Below are positions 22,008 through 24,925 of a stretch of 24,925 nt of DNA, in pieces. Numbering within the stretch: position 1 is the first letter of the stretch; every line of letters starts with the position of its first letter. The stretch covers positions 1-24,925 of the forward strand of contig CALBRY010000460.1 of NCBI GenBank assembly GCA_937927665.1, given 5' to 3'. Below the pieces are notes generated by a model. The model saw only the letters and a program-made list of their open reading frames with translations. It had not been told where the DNA came from and searched no databases. A program made the position numbers and the translations under genes. The DNA comes from an uncultured Chloroflexota bacterium. GTDB lineage: Bacteria > Chloroflexota > Anaerolineae > Aggregatilineales > Phototrophicaceae.

Positions 22008-23819
22008 ATGTTTCGAGGATTTCGCTGGCAGTTGTTCGCGCTGCTGGCGGCGATCGCCCTCTTTGTGATTGCCGTGTTATCGCGCAGCACCACTCCGACG
22101 CCAAGCCCTATTCAAACCCCCTCGCCTACCCCCGGCGTTACTGACTCAGCCGCCGCGACGCCTATACCCGACGTCGCAGCAGTTCCGACGGAGGCAGTCG
22201 CACAAATACCGCAGGCGGTCACAAGCGGCGATGGCGTAGCAACTTACCGGGAAGCACTCATCGGAAGCGTTCAACGCCTCAATCCGGTTTTTGCGTCTCT
22301 GAATCCGGTTGATCGTGATATCACATCATTGATCTTTGAAGGATTGACAACGACGAACGAATTTGGCGAAGCGCGCCCCGCATTAGCTGAGCGGTGGATC
22401 GTCTCGTCGGATGGGTTGGAATGGACATTCCTGCTGCGTCAGGATGTGCTGTGGCAGGATGGAATTCCATTCAGCGTTGACGACGTAATCTATACCATGT
22501 CGATTCTGCGTTCGCCCGATTTTCCCGGCGATCCCGATCTTGCGCGCTTCTGGCGTACAGTCGAAACCGAACGCCTAGATCAATTCACTGTACGTTTTCG
22601 TCTCACCCAGCCGCTGGCAACCTTCCTTGATCAAGTCAGCATCGGCATGCTGCCTGAACACGCACTGCGCGGAACAAGCGCGGCAGCACTGGCATCTCAT
22701 CCTTTCAACCTGACGCCGATCGGCACAGGAGCATATCAACTCGAAGCACTGCGTTCAGCCGATGGGCAGATCAATATCGTTGATTTGCGGGTTGCGCCTG
22801 TCTATCGTCAGCGCCCGGAAGGTCAAGCCCAACCATTTGCGCTCGATCGGGTGCGTTTTCAGCTTTACAGCACCTTTGACGCGGCAGTAAATGCGCTGCA
22901 AACAGGGGAAGTCGATGCGCTAGCAGGGCGTGATCGGAACGATCGTCAAGGGTTGTTTATGGCGGCGAATATCCATAATCTCGCCTCTTGGCACGCGGTT
23001 GAACCTGTACTGGGAACACTCATCTACAATTGGGTGAGCGACGATACCCGCTACTTCCGTGAACGCGCCGTCCGAATCGCCCTCGAAACCGGACTTGACC
23101 GCGCTGCGATGATCGAACGCGCTTTCGGGTTTGCGGCAATTCTTGCCGATAGCCCCTTCCCGCCAAATTCATGGGCATATCTGCCGGGAATTTCATATCC
23201 GGCATACAATCCCACTGAAGCGCGCCGCTTGCTCGCGGAAGCGGCGGAACGTTTCCGCCGTCAGGAAGACGCCGCGCGCGAAGAAGAAGCGCCGGAAGCA
23301 ACCGAGCCGCCCGAATCGGCGTTCCTGTTCACATTTTCGATTTTGACTCCCAACGATCCAGCGCTGGTCAGTCTCGCTAACGAGATTGCCAGCCAGTGGT
23401 CACAGCTTAACGTGAGTGTGACTGTAGAAGCGCTCGATCTGGCAAGCTATCAAGCGCGGCTGGAAGCGCACGATTTTGACACAGCGCTTGTCGAATATTC
23501 GATGGGTGGCAGCACCGATCCTGATCCGTTCGCGTTCTGGCATCAAGGCGAATACCCGGACGGTGAAAATTACGGCGGCGCGGATGACCGTTCGATTAGT
23601 GAACTGCTCGAACGCGCACGCCGCGATCCATCAGGCTTAAATCGAATGGGACATTATCAAGAGTTTCAGCGCCAATTCGCCAGCCGCGCCATCGCCATTC
23701 CGTTGTACTTCCCGGTTTACACCGTCATTTCGACACAGCGTTTACACGGGCTTCAGCTTGGCTATATCGGCACAGCGCCAGATCGCTTCCGCACGATCGG
23801 AGCGTGGTCGCTAAGTTAA
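22008..23819 (+). CDS. Membrane-anchored peptide/nickel-type ABC solute-binding protein
   Basis: 603 residues, of the SBP_bac_5 (DppA/OppA) fold. Residues about 7-25 form a hydrophobic anchor with no lipobox and no clear cleavage site. Residues 27-70 are a Pro/Thr/Ser/Ala linker. The binding domain begins near Y-R-E-A-L-I-G-S-V-Q-R-L-N-P and has the family hallmarks L-I-F-E-G-L, L-A-E-R-W-x-V-S-x-D-G-L-x-W-T-F, V-L-W-Q-D-G-I-P-F-S-V-D-D-V, P-I-G-T-G-A-Y and a C-terminal Y-F-P-V-Y. A charged Glu/Arg-rich insert lies near 415-440. AAGGA precedes the ATG. No permease or ATPase gene is adjacent, so its partners are elsewhere, or it acts as an orphan receptor. Ligand unknown. Confidence 0.9.
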   Translation: MFRGFRWQLFALLAAIALFVIAVLSRSTTPTPSPIQTPSPTPGVTDSAAATPIPDVAAVPTEAVAQIPQAVTSGDGVATYREALIGSVQRLNPVFASLNPVDRDITSLIFEGLTTTNEFGEARPALAERWIVSSDGLEWTFLLRQDVLWQDGIPFSVDDVIYTMSILRSPDFPGDPDLARFWRTVETERLDQFTVRFRLTQPLATFLDQVSIGMLPEHALRGTSAAALASHPFNLTPIGTGAYQLEALRSADGQINIVDLRVAPVYRQRPEGQAQPFALDRVRFQLYSTFDAAVNALQTGEVDALAGRDRNDRQGLFMAANIHNLASWHAVEPVLGTLIYNWVSDDTRYFRERAVRIALETGLDRAAMIERAFGFAAILADSPFPPNSWAYLPGISYPAYNPTEARRLLAEAAERFRRQEDAAREEEAPEATEPPESAFLFTFSILTPNDPALVSLANEIASQWSQLNVSVTVEALDLASYQARLEAHDFDTALVEYSMGGSTDPDPFAFWHQGEYPDGENYGGADDRSISELLERARRDPSGLNRMGHYQEFQRQFASRAIAIPLYFPVYTVISTQRLHGLQLGYIGTAPDRFRTIGAWSLS

Positions 23820-23833
23820 AATCGCCTCGTGGG

Positions 23834-23860
23834 GGACAGGGACATTCCCTGTCCTCTTTT
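23834..23860 (+). terminator. Terminator after the solute-binding gene
   Basis: GGACAGGG (23834-23841) pairs perfectly with CCCTGTCC (23847-23854), a 5-nt loop, followed by TCTTTT. It lies 15 nt after the stop and separates this gene from the convergent CoA-transferase beta gene. Confidence 0.85.
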
Positions 23861-23870
23861 CCCTCAGAAC

Positions 23871-24707
23871 TTACAGCGCGTTCTCTTTTAACAAAATCTC
23901 GCGCAGCAAATCTTTTCGAGCGCTTCCACCGAGCATTTCCAGCTTTCGCACCCCCAGCGGGTCGATCACATCGCGCAGCAAGCGCACTTCTTCGGCGCTC
24001 GGCGGGTGTGTTTCCGTTAAGTCAGATGCGACTTCAAGCTCAAAACCTGTCTTCTTGCGAATCTGCTCGACCGTGACGCCGGGAAACGTGCGGATCAGCC
24101 GCATATTGCCGTTCGCCCAATCGAATTCGCCAAGGTCGCTGACCAAATAGCGTGGACCTGCACCACGTTTCCGTTCCGGTACATAGCCCATCCCGCTTAC
24201 AAAATCGAGTTTTTGCACAAATGTCACCTTCGAGTGACGCGGCACATACAAACACAGATGCTCACCCATGGGCGTGACATCGGGAATACCACCCGTCCCC
24301 GGCAGTCGCATACGGGGGCGATCAAAGTGTTCGCCAAACGCGATGTTGTTCGTATTGCCTCGTTGATCAATCTGCGCGGGGCGCAGAAATTCCTTCGGCT
24401 TGAACTTGGGAAGCAGGTCAGCCGATGCAGAAACAAATCCCGTATAGATCAAGCCTTTGGTAAGCCAAAAATCTTCAATGCGTCCTACACCAAGCGCGGC
24501 GGGTTCTTGGCATACGCTCTGCCCAATTGCCGACGCAAAATTGACATTGGGCGCATGAGTCATCTGCGCCAGCACAAATCCCGCCATCACCAGCGGGGTA
24601 TTGATACCCTGAGCCAGCGTTTCCCCATCTTCGACCTGCCGTGAAATACACACGGAGATCAGTTCATCGACTGTGTAATCCGTCAAGCTAAATGTCTCCC
24701 GGTTCAT
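23871..24707 (-). CDS. CoA-transferase family beta subunit, IpdB-like
   Basis: 278 residues from the ATG at 24707; the frame is open to 24746, but that start lies deep in the rtcB gene. Seen: D-Y-T-V-D-E-L-I near the N-terminus, a middle stretch with Q-I-D-Q-R-G-N-T-N-N-I-A-F-G, P-G-T-G-G-I-P-D, and Y-V-P-R-H-S-K-V-T-F-V-Q-K-L-D-F, which resembles the IpdB/GctB-type beta subunit. The C-terminal third ends in a basic/acidic helix. Without an alignment I cannot place the catalytic Glu of true CoA-transferases; IpdB is known to lack it and to act as a ring hydrolase. It overlaps rtcB by 20 bp. The likely alpha partner is at 19060-19887. Confidence 0.82.
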   Translation of the reverse strand: MNRETFSLTDYTVDELISVCISRQVEDGETLAQGINTPLVMAGFVLAQMTHAPNVNFASAIGQSVCQEPAALGVGRIEDFWLTKGLIYTGFVSASADLLPKFKPKEFLRPAQIDQRGNTNNIAFGEHFDRPRMRLPGTGGIPDVTPMGEHLCLYVPRHSKVTFVQKLDFVSGMGYVPERKRGAGPRYLVSDLGEFDWANGNMRLIRTFPGVTVEQIRKKTGFELEVASDLTETHPPSAEEVRLLRDVIDPLGVRKLEMLGGSARKDLLREILLKENAL

Positions 24708-24925
24708 CCGCCATTCGCACAATGCGCGGCATAAATTTACCCACAATTTCTACCAGATCGGTTTGAGCGTCAATGATCGCCTGAATCGGCTTGTAGGCTT
24801 GCGGTGCCTCGTCCAGCCCACCACCGATCAGCATGACGCCTCGCTCCTTGAGATACTTATCACGTTCATGTTTGGTGATCGAATTCGTCGCCTGTTTGCG
24901 ACTCATCGCCCGCCCCGCCCCATGG
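24688..24925 (-). CDS. rtcB: RNA-splicing ligase RtcB, C-terminal end only
   Basis: The last 78 or so residues; the gene enters from the right edge. RtcB joins RNA 2',3'-cyclic phosphate and 5'-OH ends using GTP and manganese, in tRNA or rRNA repair. Seen: H-G-A-G-R-A-M-S-R at the very edge, holding the His that becomes guanylylated, then L-K-E-R-G-V-M-L-I-G-G-G-L-D-E-A-P-Q-A-Y-K and the terminal D-L-V-E-I-V-G-K-F-x-P-R-I-V-R-M-A. These match the end of RtcB closely. The stop at 24688-24690 lies inside the CoA-transferase beta gene start, suggesting cotranscription. Confidence 0.95.
   Translation of the reverse strand, partial: HGAGRAMSRKQATNSITKHERDKYLKERGVMLIGGGLDEAPQAYKPIQAIIDAQTDLVEIVGKFMPRIVRMADEPGDI

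Noticed and set aside
23834..23854. Short palindrome as a mobile-element repeat or operator
   Set aside because: The position right after a stop codon and the following T-rich tail make it an ordinary intrinsic terminator.
1..24925. CRISPR array, insertion sequence, prophage or toxin-antitoxin pair
   Set aside because: I saw no spaced direct repeats, transposase or integrase motifs, or small paired ORFs of that type; the window is filled by ordinary chromosomal genes.

Overview
The window is a gene-dense bacterial chromosome segment of about 25 kb, moderately GC-rich, with many 1-25 bp gene overlaps and no mobile elements, prophage or CRISPR. The gene set suggests a Chloroflexota bacterium (Anaerolineae-like): a transcriptional regulator with a BTAD domain and a relic STAND/MalT-type ATPase region, a MurA with Asp at the fosfomycin-target position, a membrane-anchored peptide-binding protein, and IpdA/IpdB-like CoA-transferase subunits. 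This lineage call is an inference from gene content, not a phylogeny.

Layout: (1) 1-5000: the 5' part of a dGTPase-type HD phosphohydrolase (minus strand, runs off the left edge); a long coiled-coil protein followed by selB (plus); murA (minus), convergent with selB. (2) 5000-8050: a histidine operon hisH-hisA-hisF-hisI-hisE with ATGA-type overlaps. A strong promoter, a His-rich leader peptide and an intrinsic terminator precede it, forming what looks like a classical ribosome-mediated attenuator. (3) 8050-11530: an SH3-domain lipoprotein (minus), a divergent hotdog acyl-CoA thioesterase, a long-chain acyl-CoA synthetase, and a small multi-pass membrane protein (minus). (4) 11600-15100: a BTAD-family regulator, tRNA-Arg(UCU) (minus) and gyrB. 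(5) 15120-19084: a TPP riboswitch with a downstream terminator, controlling a three-gene thiamine-type ABC importer (binding protein, fused permease, ATPase). (6) 19060-24925: an IpdA/GctA-like CoA-transferase alpha subunit and an unknown 120-aa protein (minus); a carboxy-terminal processing protease, secG and a peptide/solute-binding protein (plus); then an IpdB-like CoA-transferase beta subunit and the C-terminal end of RtcB (minus, runs off the right edge).

Most of the window is housekeeping (translation, cell wall, histidine, gyrase, protein export, thiamine uptake). The most interesting signals are RNA-level. The his leader attenuator has mutually exclusive 1:2, 2:3 and 3:4 pairings that can be read from the bases. 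The TPP riboswitch has an antiterminator pairing that is equally visible. Also notable are the MurA Asp117 substitution, divergent his/murA promoters sharing a -35 box, and a CoA-transferase whose two subunits lie about 4 kb apart.
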